Shown here piece after piece: positions 25,844 to 34,700 of a DNA stretch of 64,000 nucleotides; position 1 is the first letter of the stretch; each line of letters starts with the position of its first letter. Location: assembly GCA_965203525.1 (NCBI GenBank), contig OZ241898.1:2790001-2854000 (forward strand). Reading direction: 5' to 3'. A program made the translations under genes and the position numbers. This DNA comes from WTFV01 sp965203525. GTDB taxonomy: Bacteria; Acidobacteriota; Vicinamibacteria; Vicinamibacterales; UBA8438. The notes under the pieces were generated by a model. It did no database searches. It saw nothing but the letters and a program-made list of their open reading frames with translations, and was not told where the DNA came from.

Positions 25844-26718
25844 CGGAACCGCCTCGCACGTTCCCGGAAGAAACGCAGCAGCCGGCCGATGTACGGCCGG
25901 TCGGCCTCCACCTCGACGACGTCCACCCCGGTCCGCCGGAAGAGCTGCGCCCGCGCCGCGGCGGCCGCCCGCGCGTCCGCCGCGAACGCTTCCCGGAACG
26001 CCCGGTCGGACAGGTTGACGGTGACGAGCGCCCCCGTCTCCGCGTCCTCGAAGTCGACGAAGCCGACGTCCGGCAGCTCCGACTCGCGCCGGTCCCCGAT
26101 GCGGACGGCGACCAGATCGTGCCGCCGGGCGGCGACGGCCAGCGCCTGCTCGTGCCCCGCGGCCAGGAAGTCGGAGACGACGAACACCACGGCGCGGCGC
26201 GAGACGACCCGGGCGAGGTACTCCAGGGCGGCGCCGACGTCGGTTCCCCGCCCCTCCGCCCGCGCGTAGAGCAGCTCGCGCAGCACCCGCAGCACGTGGC
26301 GCCGGCCCTTGCGCGGCGGCACGAACTTCTCGATGCGGTCGCTGAACAGGATCAGCCCCACCTTGTCGTCGTTGCGGATCGCGCTGAACGCCAGGATGGC
26401 GCAGATCTCGGCCGCCACCTCCTCCTTCATCCGCCCGCCGGAGCCGAAGTCGCCCGAGCCGCTGACGTCGACCACCAGCACCACGGTCAGCTCGCGTTCC
26501 TCCTCGAACACCTTCACGAACGGGGCGCCGCTACGGGCGGTCACGTTCCAGTCGATGTTGCGGAGGTCGTCGCCGTACTGGTACTCGCGCACCTCGGCGA
26601 AGCTCATGCCGCGGCCCTTGAAGACGGAGTGGTACTCGCCGGAGAAGACGTCGTCGACCAGACCGCGCGTGGCGATCTCGACCCGCCGCACCTGCTTCAG
26701 CACCTCGCGCGGGATCAT
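25840..26718 (-). CDS. DUF58 protein
   Basis: A 292-residue cytosolic protein with the DUF58 signature GRGMSFAEVREYQYGDDLRN followed by IDWNVTARSGAPFVKVFEEE, then a degenerate VWA fold (VVLVVDVSGSGDFGSG). DUF58 genes nearly always follow moxR and are thought to couple the ATPase to the membrane VWA proteins. The ATG at 26718 lies 8 nt after the moxR stop. The last codons (LRFFRERARRFR) recur downstream in the leader of the next gene, at about 25740-25775. Confidence 0.9.
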   Translation of the reverse strand: MIPREVLKQVRRVEIATRGLVDDVFSGEYHSVFKGRGMSFAEVREYQYGDDLRNIDWNVTARSGAPFVKVFEEERELTVVLVVDVSGSGDFGSGGRMKEEVAAEICAILAFSAIRNDDKVGLILFSDRIEKFVPPRKGRRHVLRVLRELLYARAEGRGTDVGAALEYLARVVSRRAVVFVVSDFLAAGHEQALAVAARRHDLVAVRIGDRRESELPDVGFVDFEDAETGALVTVNLSDRAFREAFAADARAAAAARAQLFRRTGVDVVEVEADRPYIGRLLRFFRERARRFR

Positions 26719-26726
26719 GATCCGGC

Positions 26727-27716
26727 CTACGGCACCTCGACCTTGCCCAGGACGCGGTTGACGACGTCGTCGGCCGTCACCTCCTCGGCCTCCGCCTCGT
26801 AGGTGAGCAGCACCCGGTGGCGGAGCACGTCGAGACCGATGGAGCGCACGTCCTCCGGGGTCACGTAGCCGCGGCGCCGGAGGAACGCATGGGCGCGCGA
26901 CGCCCGCGCGAGGCCGATGGTGGCGCGCGGCGACGCCCCGAACGCGACGAGCTGGCTCAGATCCGGCAGGCCGCAACCCGCCGGGTCGCGGGTGGCGAAC
27001 ACCAGATCGACGATGTAGCGCTCCACCCGCGGATCCATGTAGATCATCTCCACCGCGGTCCGGGCCCGGCGGACGTCTTCGGGGTGGACGACCGGCTCGA
27101 TCGCCGCCTCCCCGCCGGCGGCCGTCCGGCGCAGCACCTCGATCTCCTCGTCCCGGCCGGGATACCCGACCACGACCTTGAACAGGAAGCGGTCGACCTG
27201 CGCCTCGGGCAGCGGGTAGGTCCCCTCCTGCTCGATGGGATTCTGGGTGGCGAGCACCAGGAACGGCTGCTCCAGCGGGTAGGTCCGGTCGCCGATCGTC
27301 ACCGTGCGCTCCGCCATCGCCTCCAGCAGGGCCGACTGCACCTTGGCCGGCGAGCGGTTGATCTCGTCGGCCAGGATCAGGTTGGAGAAGATGGGGCCCT
27401 TCTTCGTCCGGAACTCCGACTGCCGCGGGTCGTAGACGAGGGTCCCGAGCAGGTCGGCCGGCAGCAGGTCGGGGGTGAACTGGATCCGCCGGAAGGTGGT
27501 GTCGATGGCCCGCGCGAGCGTCCGCACGGTCAGGGTCTTGGCCAGCCCCGGCACCCCCTCCAGCAGCACGTGGCCGTCGGCCAGCAGCCCGATGACGAGC
27601 CGTTCGACCATCGCGCGCTGCCCGACGACGACCCGCCCCACCTCGCCCAGCAGCCGCTCGACGAAGGCGCTCTCCTTGTGGATGGTGGCCTGTATCGCTT
27701 CGATGTCGTGGTGCAT
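26727..27716 (-). CDS. MoxR-family AAA+ ATPase
   Basis: A 329-residue AAA+ ATPase, first gene of the Bat operon. Walker A GVPGLAKT at residues 54-61, Walker B LILADEINRSPAKVQSALLE, sensor FLVLATQNPIEQEGTYPLPE and arginine finger AQVDRFL are all present. MoxR proteins act as chaperone-like motors for VWA-protein complexes. ATG 27716 is used; longer in-frame starts would run into the duplicated palindrome region upstream. Confidence 0.92.
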   Translation of the reverse strand: MHHDIEAIQATIHKESAFVERLLGEVGRVVVGQRAMVERLVIGLLADGHVLLEGVPGLAKTLTVRTLARAIDTTFRRIQFTPDLLPADLLGTLVYDPRQSEFRTKKGPIFSNLILADEINRSPAKVQSALLEAMAERTVTIGDRTYPLEQPFLVLATQNPIEQEGTYPLPEAQVDRFLFKVVVGYPGRDEEIEVLRRTAAGGEAAIEPVVHPEDVRRARTAVEMIYMDPRVERYIVDLVFATRDPAGCGLPDLSQLVAFGASPRATIGLARASRAHAFLRRRGYVTPEDVRSIGLDVLRHRVLLTYEAEAEEVTADDVVNRVLGKVEVP

Positions 27717-27763
27717 GTCGCCGTCGGATCGTACCAGGGTGCGAGCCCGGATGTCACTTGCAC

Positions 27764-27860
27764 GCAAGAATCTTGACATGGAGCCATCGCACCGGCTCGG
27801 CCGCGCACGGCGAGGCGCGCCTTGCAGTCAAGAATCTTGACACGGAGCCATCGCACCGGA
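27764..27860. promoter_or_regulatory. Duplicated GTCAAGA palindrome upstream of the MoxR operon
   Basis: A perfect palindrome GTCAAGA-A-TCTTGAC at 27827-27841 equals the operator at the MarR promoter apart from the central base. A second, diverged copy (CAAGA-A-TCTTG) is at 27765-27775. Both sit in a ~61-bp tandem duplication containing GATGGCTCC. They lie just upstream of the moxR start on the minus strand, so the MarR protein may regulate the Bat operon. I cannot assign a clear -10 box. Confidence 0.5.
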
Positions 27861-27957
27861 CGAGACCGGCGGCGGCCGGGGCCGGGGGTGGCGGGCCGGG
27901 GGCGGCGGCAGGGCACTCCAGCCGGAGCTGCCCCGCCTCGTCGTAGCCGCAGGTGAC

Positions 27958-28032
27958 CGCGGGACGGCCGCGGTCGGCGAGGCGCGCCTGCAGTACCTGA
28001 TCGAGTCGCGCGGGCGTCGTGACGACGGCCAC
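27958..28032 (-). pseudogene. 5' fragment of bioF
   Basis: The minus strand from a GTG at 28032 encodes about 23 residues matching the BioF N-terminus (ARLDQVLQARLADRGR), with the ATG mutated to GTG. It then runs into unrelated sequence (TCGYDEAGQLRLEC). This is the truncated partner of the intact bioF at 8287. Confidence 0.8.
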
Positions 28033-28290
28033 CGGCGGCCATCGGACCACGCCGGGATCGGCCGCGCCGGCAGGGCGCGGACGCAAGGAAAGACGCTATC
28101 CTGACAGGAGGCCATGAGCGATTCCGCGCCGCCGGCGCAGGCGCGTCTGTTTTCGCCCCCGCGCGGCCGCCGGCCGGAACCCGCCCCCGGCGCGCGCTTT
28201 TCTCGCGGGCGCGCGTCCATCCGGTTCGGCCGCGCCGAGGACTGCTATGCGGAGTGGCCGGCTCCCACCTGTCTGATCTCCGACGGCCCG
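27958..28290. repeat. Inverted repeat copy B (bioF 5' end / MTase 5' end)
   Basis: About 333 bp, reverse complement of 8031-8356 at ~95% identity with a few small indels (for example AGGAGG here, AGGAAGG in copy A, at the methyltransferase ribosome-binding site). Here the methyltransferase is intact and bioF is truncated. Together with copy A it brackets 19.6 kb. Confidence 0.9.
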
Positions 28291-29181
28291 TACGGCGTCG
28301 ACGGCTTCCCCGGAGACCGCCGGACCGCGGACTCGCTGGCCGAGTGGTACGAACCGCACGTCCGGACGTGGAGCGCTCGTGCGACGCCGGCCACGACCCT
28401 CTGGTTCTGGAACACCGAGATCGGCTGGGCCAACGTCCATCCGGTGCTGGCGGCGCACGGTTGGGAGTACCGCTGCTGCAACGTCTGGGACAAGGGCATG
28501 GGGCACGTGGCGGGGAACGTCAATACGCGGACACTGCGAAAGTTCCCGGTCGTGACCGAGGTGTGCGCGCACTACGTCAAGGCGGCCCGGTTCCGGATCG
28601 GCGGCCGGGAAGCGACCATGCAGGAGTGGCTGCGGACGGAATGGAAACGAACCGGCCTGCCCTGGCGCGCCGCCAACCAGGCGTGCGGCGTGGCGAACGC
28701 GGCGACCCGGAAGTACCTGACCGGCGACCACCTCTGGTACTATCCGCCGGTCGAGGCGTTCTTGAAGCTGGTCGAATACGCGAACCGGCACGGCGCCCCG
28801 GGCAGGCGGCCCTATTTCAGCGTGGACGGCCGGCGGCCGTTGTCCGGCCGCGAGTGGTCGGCGTTGCGCGCCAAGTTCTCGTGCGCCGTCGGGGTCACCA
28901 ACGTCTGGCGGGAGCCGCAGGTCGCGGGCGCCGAGCGCATTCAGGGATCACGCAACGGCATGAAGTACAAGTTCCGAAGCCTGCACGGCAGCCAGAAGCC
29001 GCTTCGGTTCATCGACTTGATCGTGCGGGCGTCGACCGACAGGGGGGACGTCGTCTGGGAGCCGTTCGGCGGGCTCTGTCCAGGCGCCGTCGTCTCTTTC
29101 CTCGGCGGCCGCGAATACCATGCCGCCGAGACCGTGCCGGAGTTCTTCACCGCCGCGGCGGAAAGGCTGGCCGGGGCGTGA
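28114..29181 (+). CDS. DNA methyltransferase (N6/N4 type)
   Basis: A 355-residue amino-methyltransferase. The catalytic motif is SDGPYG at residues 56-61, a variant of (D/S)PPY. The SAM-binding FxGxG-type motif is EPFGGLCPGAVVSF near residue 314, preceded by HGSQKPLRFIDLIVRAS, so the order is the beta type with the catalytic motif first. AGGAGG precedes the ATG. It heads a five-gene run with a small protein, an AAA ATPase and an ExK nuclease, which suggests self-protection in a restriction-like system. The target base cannot be deduced safely. Confidence 0.8.
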   Translation: MSDSAPPAQARLFSPPRGRRPEPAPGARFSRGRASIRFGRAEDCYAEWPAPTCLISDGPYGVDGFPGDRRTADSLAEWYEPHVRTWSARATPATTLWFWNTEIGWANVHPVLAAHGWEYRCCNVWDKGMGHVAGNVNTRTLRKFPVVTEVCAHYVKAARFRIGGREATMQEWLRTEWKRTGLPWRAANQACGVANAATRKYLTGDHLWYYPPVEAFLKLVEYANRHGAPGRRPYFSVDGRRPLSGREWSALRAKFSCAVGVTNVWREPQVAGAERIQGSRNGMKYKFRSLHGSQKPLRFIDLIVRASTDRGDVVWEPFGGLCPGAVVSFLGGREYHAAETVPEFFTAAAERLAGA

Positions 29182-29420
29182 ACGGCGAACGCGATCCCGG
29201 TGCCGCGCCTGTGCCGGAGAGGAAGCTGCCCGCTGACGACTGGGAGCACCGGGAGCTGTATTCGAGCGGTAGAACTCGGCTCGGCGTCGCACCGTGTGGA
29301 AAGGTCTTGCTACACCGGTCGCAATCGCCTCGGCAAACCGTCACCCGCCGTCTCCAGCGAGACGTGTCCGCCAATTCCCGAGCGTGTCGTTCCTGCACGC
29401 CGGCGAAGATTCCGATATAG
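29178..29420 (+). CDS. Small protein coupled to the methyltransferase
   Basis: An 80-residue protein whose GTG overlaps the methyltransferase stop (GTGA) and whose stop lies 24 nt before the ATPase start. It is basic, with ADDWEHRELYSSGRTRLGVA in the middle and a CRSC pair near the C-terminus. No known domain is recognised. Tight coupling favours a real gene, but composition alone is not decisive. Confidence 0.5.
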   Translation: MNGERDPGAAPVPERKLPADDWEHRELYSSGRTRLGVAPCGKVLLHRSQSPRQTVTRRLQRDVSANSRACRSCTPAKIPI

Positions 29421-29444
29421 TCGAAAAGGAGGATGGTTCGGCGC

Positions 29445-31016
29445 ATGGAACCCGTGGTGGAGCGGGCCGGCACGAGCGGCTACCGCCTCGACGTCGAGGA
29501 CTTCGGTCCGATCGCGAGCGCGTGCATCGACTTGCGCCCGCTTACGGTGTTCGTCGGCCCGAGCAATACGGGCAAATCGTACCTGGCGATTCTGCTGTAC
29601 GCCCTGCACCGGTGTTTCGGTGGGCGGGTCGGCGGCCCGCGCGGTTTTTTTCGTCCCGGGTTCCGGCCCTTCGACCGATCCGCCGCGAAGTCGTCTCCAC
29701 TCGACGCGTCGTTGCGGGGAAGCCTGATGGATTGGCTCTCGGCGGCGCTGGACGGGGAATCTTCCTTCGCGCCGCCGCCCGACGTCGCCGCGCACGTCCG
29801 ATCCACGCTGGAACACGCTCCGGATCTCGACCGGTCCCTGCGGGAGGAAATGCGCCGGTGCTACGGCGTCGCGGGCCTCGACGACCTGATTCGACGGGAG
29901 GGCGCGGACGGCGGCACCCGCGTCGAACTGCTCGTGCCCCGGAACGGCGTTGCAGGCGGCGGGCGGTACCGTTTCGCCTTCGGCCGGCGTGACGGCCGGT
30001 TCTCGGGCACGGTTTCCGGCGTCGACCCGATCTCGATCGGCCGCCAGCGCGCAAGAAATCTCATCCGCGGGGCGGCACGCTACGGGACGTCGCCGGGGGA
30101 TTTCGATTCGGTCGCCGGTCACCGCGAGCTGCTGGCGAAGTTCGGCGATCCCGAATGCGACGGGTTGCTGGCGGCGCTGGCGGCGCGAACGTTCCGGGAT
30201 GCATTTCGACCGGTGCTCCGCGGCAGCTACTACCTGCCCGCCGACCGCACCGGCGCCATGCACAGCCATCAGATGGTGGTGAGCACGTTGGTTCAGAGCG
30301 CAACGACGGCGGGGCTTCGGCCGTCCACGAACGTACCCATGCTGTCCGGCGTGCTGGCGGACTTTCTTACCCTGCTGATCAGGATCGATGCCAACGGACG
30401 CCCCCGGCGAATGCACCAGAACGATGCCGGGCTGGAGACTTCTCTGGAGAACAACCTCCTCGGCGGCGCGATCCGGCTCGATTCTTCCGAAACCGGCTAT
30501 CCGACGTTCACGTACCGGCCCCGGGGCTGGACCGACGACCTGCCGCTCATGCGGACGTCGTCCATGGTCTCCGAACTGGCGCCCGTGGTTCTGTACCTGC
30601 GCTACATCGTCGAACCCGGCTCCGTCCTGATCATCGAAGAGCCTGAAGCCCACCTGCACCCCGCCATGCAGACCGCGTTCGCCCGTGAACTCGCGCGCCT
30701 CGTGCGCGCCGGCGTCCACGTCGTCATGACCACGCACAGCGAGTGGTTTCTCGAAAAGATCGGCAACCTGATACGGTTCTCGGCCTTGCCCGAAACGAAG
30801 CGGGAAGGTCTCGACGGGGCGGATTGCGCGTTGCGTCCGGAAGAGGTGGGAGCGTGGCTGTTCAAGTCGACCGGGTCGCAGGGATCGATAGTGCGGGAAG
30901 CGACGCTCGACGCCGAAACGGGTCTCTATTCGACCGATTACGACGTCGTCAGCGAAACGCTGTACAACGAGAGCGCAAGGATCTTCAACCGCATGCAGGA
31001 GGGCGGCGACCGGTGA
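29445..31016 (+). CDS. ABC/OLD-like AAA ATPase of putative defence operon
   Basis: A 523-residue ATPase with an SMC/OLD-type head: Walker A GPSNTGKS at residues 38-45 and, ~350 residues later, Walker B LIIEEPEAHLHP and the switch histidine in VVMTTHSEW. The middle (residues ~80-330) is divergent and probably helical. ATG 29445 is chosen over ATG 29433 because AAGGAGG ends at 29432. Such ATPases act as sensors or motors in Septu-, Gabija- and PARIS-like two-gene defence systems; the neighbouring nuclease supports that reading. The exact system is not recognised. Confidence 0.82.
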   Translation: MEPVVERAGTSGYRLDVEDFGPIASACIDLRPLTVFVGPSNTGKSYLAILLYALHRCFGGRVGGPRGFFRPGFRPFDRSAAKSSPLDASLRGSLMDWLSAALDGESSFAPPPDVAAHVRSTLEHAPDLDRSLREEMRRCYGVAGLDDLIRREGADGGTRVELLVPRNGVAGGGRYRFAFGRRDGRFSGTVSGVDPISIGRQRARNLIRGAARYGTSPGDFDSVAGHRELLAKFGDPECDGLLAALAARTFRDAFRPVLRGSYYLPADRTGAMHSHQMVVSTLVQSATTAGLRPSTNVPMLSGVLADFLTLLIRIDANGRPRRMHQNDAGLETSLENNLLGGAIRLDSSETGYPTFTYRPRGWTDDLPLMRTSSMVSELAPVVLYLRYIVEPGSVLIIEEPEAHLHPAMQTAFARELARLVRAGVHVVMTTHSEWFLEKIGNLIRFSALPETKREGLDGADCALRPEEVGAWLFKSTGSQGSIVREATLDAETGLYSTDYDVVSETLYNESARIFNRMQEGGDR

Positions 31017-31483
31017 GCGGACTGGTCGCCGCGGTTTCCGAACGGATTCACGGCGACTGCCGCGCCGTGCGGTGCAGCAAGGACGGATGCGACGTTTCCT
31101 TGCAGAATGCGCCTCCGACGAGAATCGTCATCGACCTCGACTGCGAGGAACTGCAATTCGCGCCACGCCGGAAGCGCTGTGACTACCTTTTCGTCGGTGA
31201 GGGCGAGGACAACGACTGGGTCGTGATGATGGAACTGAAAAGCGGCCGTTTCAAGGCGGCCGACGCCGCCCGGCAACTGCAAGGGGGAGCCGATCTGGCC
31301 GACTCATGGCTTCCCTGGAACAGTTCGTTCCGATTCGTTCCGGTTCTGGCGCATGGACGAACGGTTCCCAAAGAAGAGCAGAAGGCGCTTCGTCGGCGCT
31401 CCAACCGGGTCCGCTTGCGCGGGAAAATGAAACAGATCGAGTTGATTCGCTGCGGAACCTCCCTCGCCGCCGCTACGAGATGA
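31013..31483 (+). CDS. PD-(D/E)XK-like nuclease partner
   Basis: A 156-residue protein whose GTG overlaps the ATPase stop (GTGA). The core pattern RCDYLFVGEGEDNDW-VVMMELKSG supplies Asp57 and an ExK pair (Glu74, Lys76) in adjacent strands, the hallmark of PD-(D/E)XK nucleases, followed by the DAARQLQGGADLAD helix. Three cysteines (16, 21, 26) in the N-terminal region could bind metal. Likely the effector of the preceding ATPase; this is inference from motif and operon position. Confidence 0.65.
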   Translation: MSGLVAAVSERIHGDCRAVRCSKDGCDVSLQNAPPTRIVIDLDCEELQFAPRRKRCDYLFVGEGEDNDWVVMMELKSGRFKAADAARQLQGGADLADSWLPWNSSFRFVPVLAHGRTVPKEEQKALRRRSNRVRLRGKMKQIELIRCGTSLAAATR

Positions 31484-31722
31484 AGGCGCGCTTGCGCGCC
31501 AGCGCATCGCGTCAGGAACGAGCGGCCGGCCCTTCGCCGCCGTCAAAGCCTTCGCCAGCGACCGATCTGCACACGTTGAACACGGTGCCGGGTGCGACCA
31601 TCGAAGAACAGGTCTTCCGCACGTTGAACCTGACGCGCAACACGTGGGATCCGACCGGCCGATACGCGCTTCATGGCTTCGTCAGACCCTCCTCGATCTG
31701 CAGGACTGACCAGCCTTCGTGA
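31480..31722 (+). CDS. Small protein at end of the putative defence operon
   Basis: An 80-residue protein starting at an ATG that overlaps the nuclease stop (ATGA). The N-terminal third is low-complexity; the second half has LHTLNTVPGATIEEQVFRTL and NLTRNTWDPTGRYALHGFVR, which looks like structured protein. No family recognised. It ends 25 nt before the convergent DUF5916 gene. Confidence 0.45.
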   Translation: MKARLRASASRQERAAGPSPPSKPSPATDLHTLNTVPGATIEEQVFRTLNLTRNTWDPTGRYALHGFVRPSSICRTDQPS

Positions 31723-31746
31723 AGACCGCGGCGGGCAGGCAACGCG

Positions 31747-34700
31747 TCAGTATCGGAACAGGTACTGCAGCTTCGTGAAGAACGCCCGCCGGTGGCGCTG
31801 CAGGTCGCGGTTGTGGAACCGCTCCCGATCCAGGTGGATGCCTTCCTGCAGCCGGTCGTCGTAGCCGACGTAGAAGGCGGTGCCGGCGTTGACGCGGTAG
31901 GTGAAGAGCAGGTTGACGCCCACCTTCCCGTTGCCGGTGTCGTGCTCCAGGATGTTCCTCGCGAGCAGCCGGTCGGTGAACTGGTAGGTCGTGAACGTGC
32001 GCAGGATCTTGACGTCGAACACGAGCTCGCCGGTGTGCAGGCCGTGGAAGCGGGCGGTGTCGAGGCTGAACCGCGTGTTCAGGCGGGAGGTGGGCAGCAG
32101 CGTCAGGCTGACGTTGTAGTCGAACATGCGGCCGAGGAACGGATTCTCGACGAAGCGGATCTGCTCGCCCCAGTCGATGCCGTAGAAGAGCGAGAAGCGC
32201 CGGCTGGTGCTGATGCCGTTGCGCATCGAGAACCGCGTCTTGCGGAAGTCGACGCCCTCGAACCGCTCCAGCTCGCGGCGCCCGTCGGCGCGGAAGAAGA
32301 CGTTGCGGGCGAAGCGCAGGCTCACGTCGGCGCGGAAGTCCTCGTCCTGCAGGACGCCGGCGTGGTCGACGTTCCGCAGGTAGCGGAACCCCGGCCCCCA
32401 ACTGATGATCCAGCTCTCCGGCCACCAGTCGTATTCGACGTCGGCGTCGAAACGCTGCGTGTCGACGCGCCGGACGAAGCCGGCGTCGGTGCGGAAGTCC
32501 GGGTCGATGCGGTTGAACTCCAGGCTGTAGCTGAGGTGGCGGGCGTCCCGCCGGAACTCGGCGTCGAACAGCGGTCCGCTCGTGGCGTGGCCGTCGAGGT
32601 CGCGGTGCGACGAGGCGACGGCGAGGAATTCGGCGCTGTGGGTGCGGCCCATCCGCAACCGCCCGTCGACGCCGGCGACGCGGCTGTGCGACTCCAGGAA
32701 CTCGCGGTCGGTCATGATCGCGCCGACGTACGACTCCGGGTAGATGTCGTAGCGGGCGCGGCCGATGAGGAACTGCGCCGTCTCGCCGAAGCCGTACGCG
32801 TGCGGGTCGTCGAGCTTGCCCGGCGCCTCGTCGTTGGCGACGAGCACGCCGAGCGTGGTTCTGCCGGTCTTGCCGGTGAGCTTGGCGCCGAGCCGCGGAT
32901 CGACGATGGTCCTGGTGTGCACCAGGTTCGTCGAGCCCGGCGTGTCGAAGATCTCCTGTCCTTCGAGGAAGAACGGGCGCAGCTCGGGGAAGAACAGCGG
33001 ATAGCGCTGGTTCGTCTCGATCTGGGGCCGGTCCGACTCGATCTGCGAGAACTCGGGGTTGAAGGTGAAGTCGGCGGTGAGGTTCGACGTCACCCCGTAC
33101 TTCACGTTCATGCCGAGGTCGGGCTCCGCGTCGCCCTCGACGTAGCCGGCGTCGGTCAGCCGGCCGACCCGGATGCCGGTCGCGGTGGGGAGGAATTCGA
33201 GGTTCCGGCTGGCCGACAGGCCCCGCAGCCCGCCCAGCGTGCCCAGCTGGTTCAGGGTGCCGGCGACGGCGCGGGTCATCGGCGACCAGACGACCGTCTC
33301 GTCCCTGGTCTGCATCGTGCGCGTGATCTGGAACCCCCAGCGGTGCTCTCCGTCGCCGCGCGCCGGGTAGCGCAGGCTCTTGAACGGGATCGCCATCTCG
33401 GCCGTCCAGCCGTCGGCGACGAGGACCCCGCCGGTCTCGAACAGGGCGTCCCACGACGTGTCCCCGCCGCCTCCCGGCGGCCCGCGCATGGGCCGGCCGC
33501 CCTGCAGGATCGCGTCCCCCTGCACGCCGTAGGGGTTGACCGAGAAGCGGTAGGCGCGCTGCTGGTCCAGGAACGTGTCGAACATCACCGCGATCCAGTC
33601 GTCGCGCCGCGTCTGGTCCCGGTCGACGCGGTTGGCGCGCATCTCCTCCGGGTTCGTGTAGTGCGCGTGGAAGGCGAAGTAGAGGTGGTCGGCGTCGTAG
33701 GCGATCCACGCCTCCGTCTGCTCGGTCGGCGCCGCGCCCTCGACCGGGTTGGTCTGCGTGAAGTCGGTGATGCGCACCGCATCGCGCCAGACCGCGTCGT
33801 CGAGGCGGCCGTCGATGGCCGGCGGCTCGCTCGTCGGCCGCGCCTGCACGTTGCGCCGGCTGCCTACCGCGTAGCCCGCCGCCGGCACGGCCTGCGCCGG
33901 GGGCGCCGGTGCCGCGGCGCTCCTCGCGCCGCCGCCGTTTTCCGCCCTCGTCCCGGCGCCCGCGCCGCCGCCGTTTCCTGCCCTCGTCCCGGCGCCCTCC
34001 GCGGCCTCGGCGATCCGCGGCGCTGTCCCGGCGCCCTCCGCGCCGCCGCCGTTTCCTGCCCGTGTCCCGGCGCTCGCCGCGGCCTCGGCGATCCGCGGCG
34101 CTGTCCCGGCGCTCGCCGCGGTGCCGTTCCCCGGCCGTGTCCCGGCACCCGCCGCGGCCTCGGCGATCCGCGCCGTGCTCGGCGGGCGGGAAGGCGTCGC
34201 CGACGTTCCTCCCCGCGCCCCCGCGCCGCCGGTCCGGGCGCCGCCGTCCCGGCCGAACAGGCGCCGCACGGCCGCGCCGGTCCGGGCGCCGCCGTCCCGG
34301 CCGAGCAGGCGCCGCACGGCCGCGCGCACCCCGCCGGCCAGTCGATCCTGCAGTGCGAAGAGGTCGTTCCGGCGGCCGTCGACCTTGAACGCCTCCACCG
34401 CCGTTTCGCTCCGGACATCGATCAGCCGCGCGGTCAGGCGCAACTGCTCGCCGAGTTGCTGGAACGCTCCCGCCAGCAGGTAGTCCGCCCCGAGCTCCCG
34501 CGCCACCCCGGTCAGAACGCGCTCGGTGGGCGGGCCGGGCCCGGCGCCGCCCAGGTTGGCGACCGCCCCCTCCACGACGGCGCGGTCCAGCACGTCGACG
34601 CCGGCGGCGCCGCGCAGATCCGTGCCGACGGTCTCGGCGATGCCGACCCCGATCCAGTCGCGCTCCGGCTGGGCGCTGATGTTCGTGAACGGTGCGACGG

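Noticed and set aside
27754..28032. Alternative short bioF-like gene at 28 kb
   Set aside because: Only ~23 residues match BioF before unrelated sequence; the start is mutated to GTG and no PLP-binding region exists, so it is a fragment.
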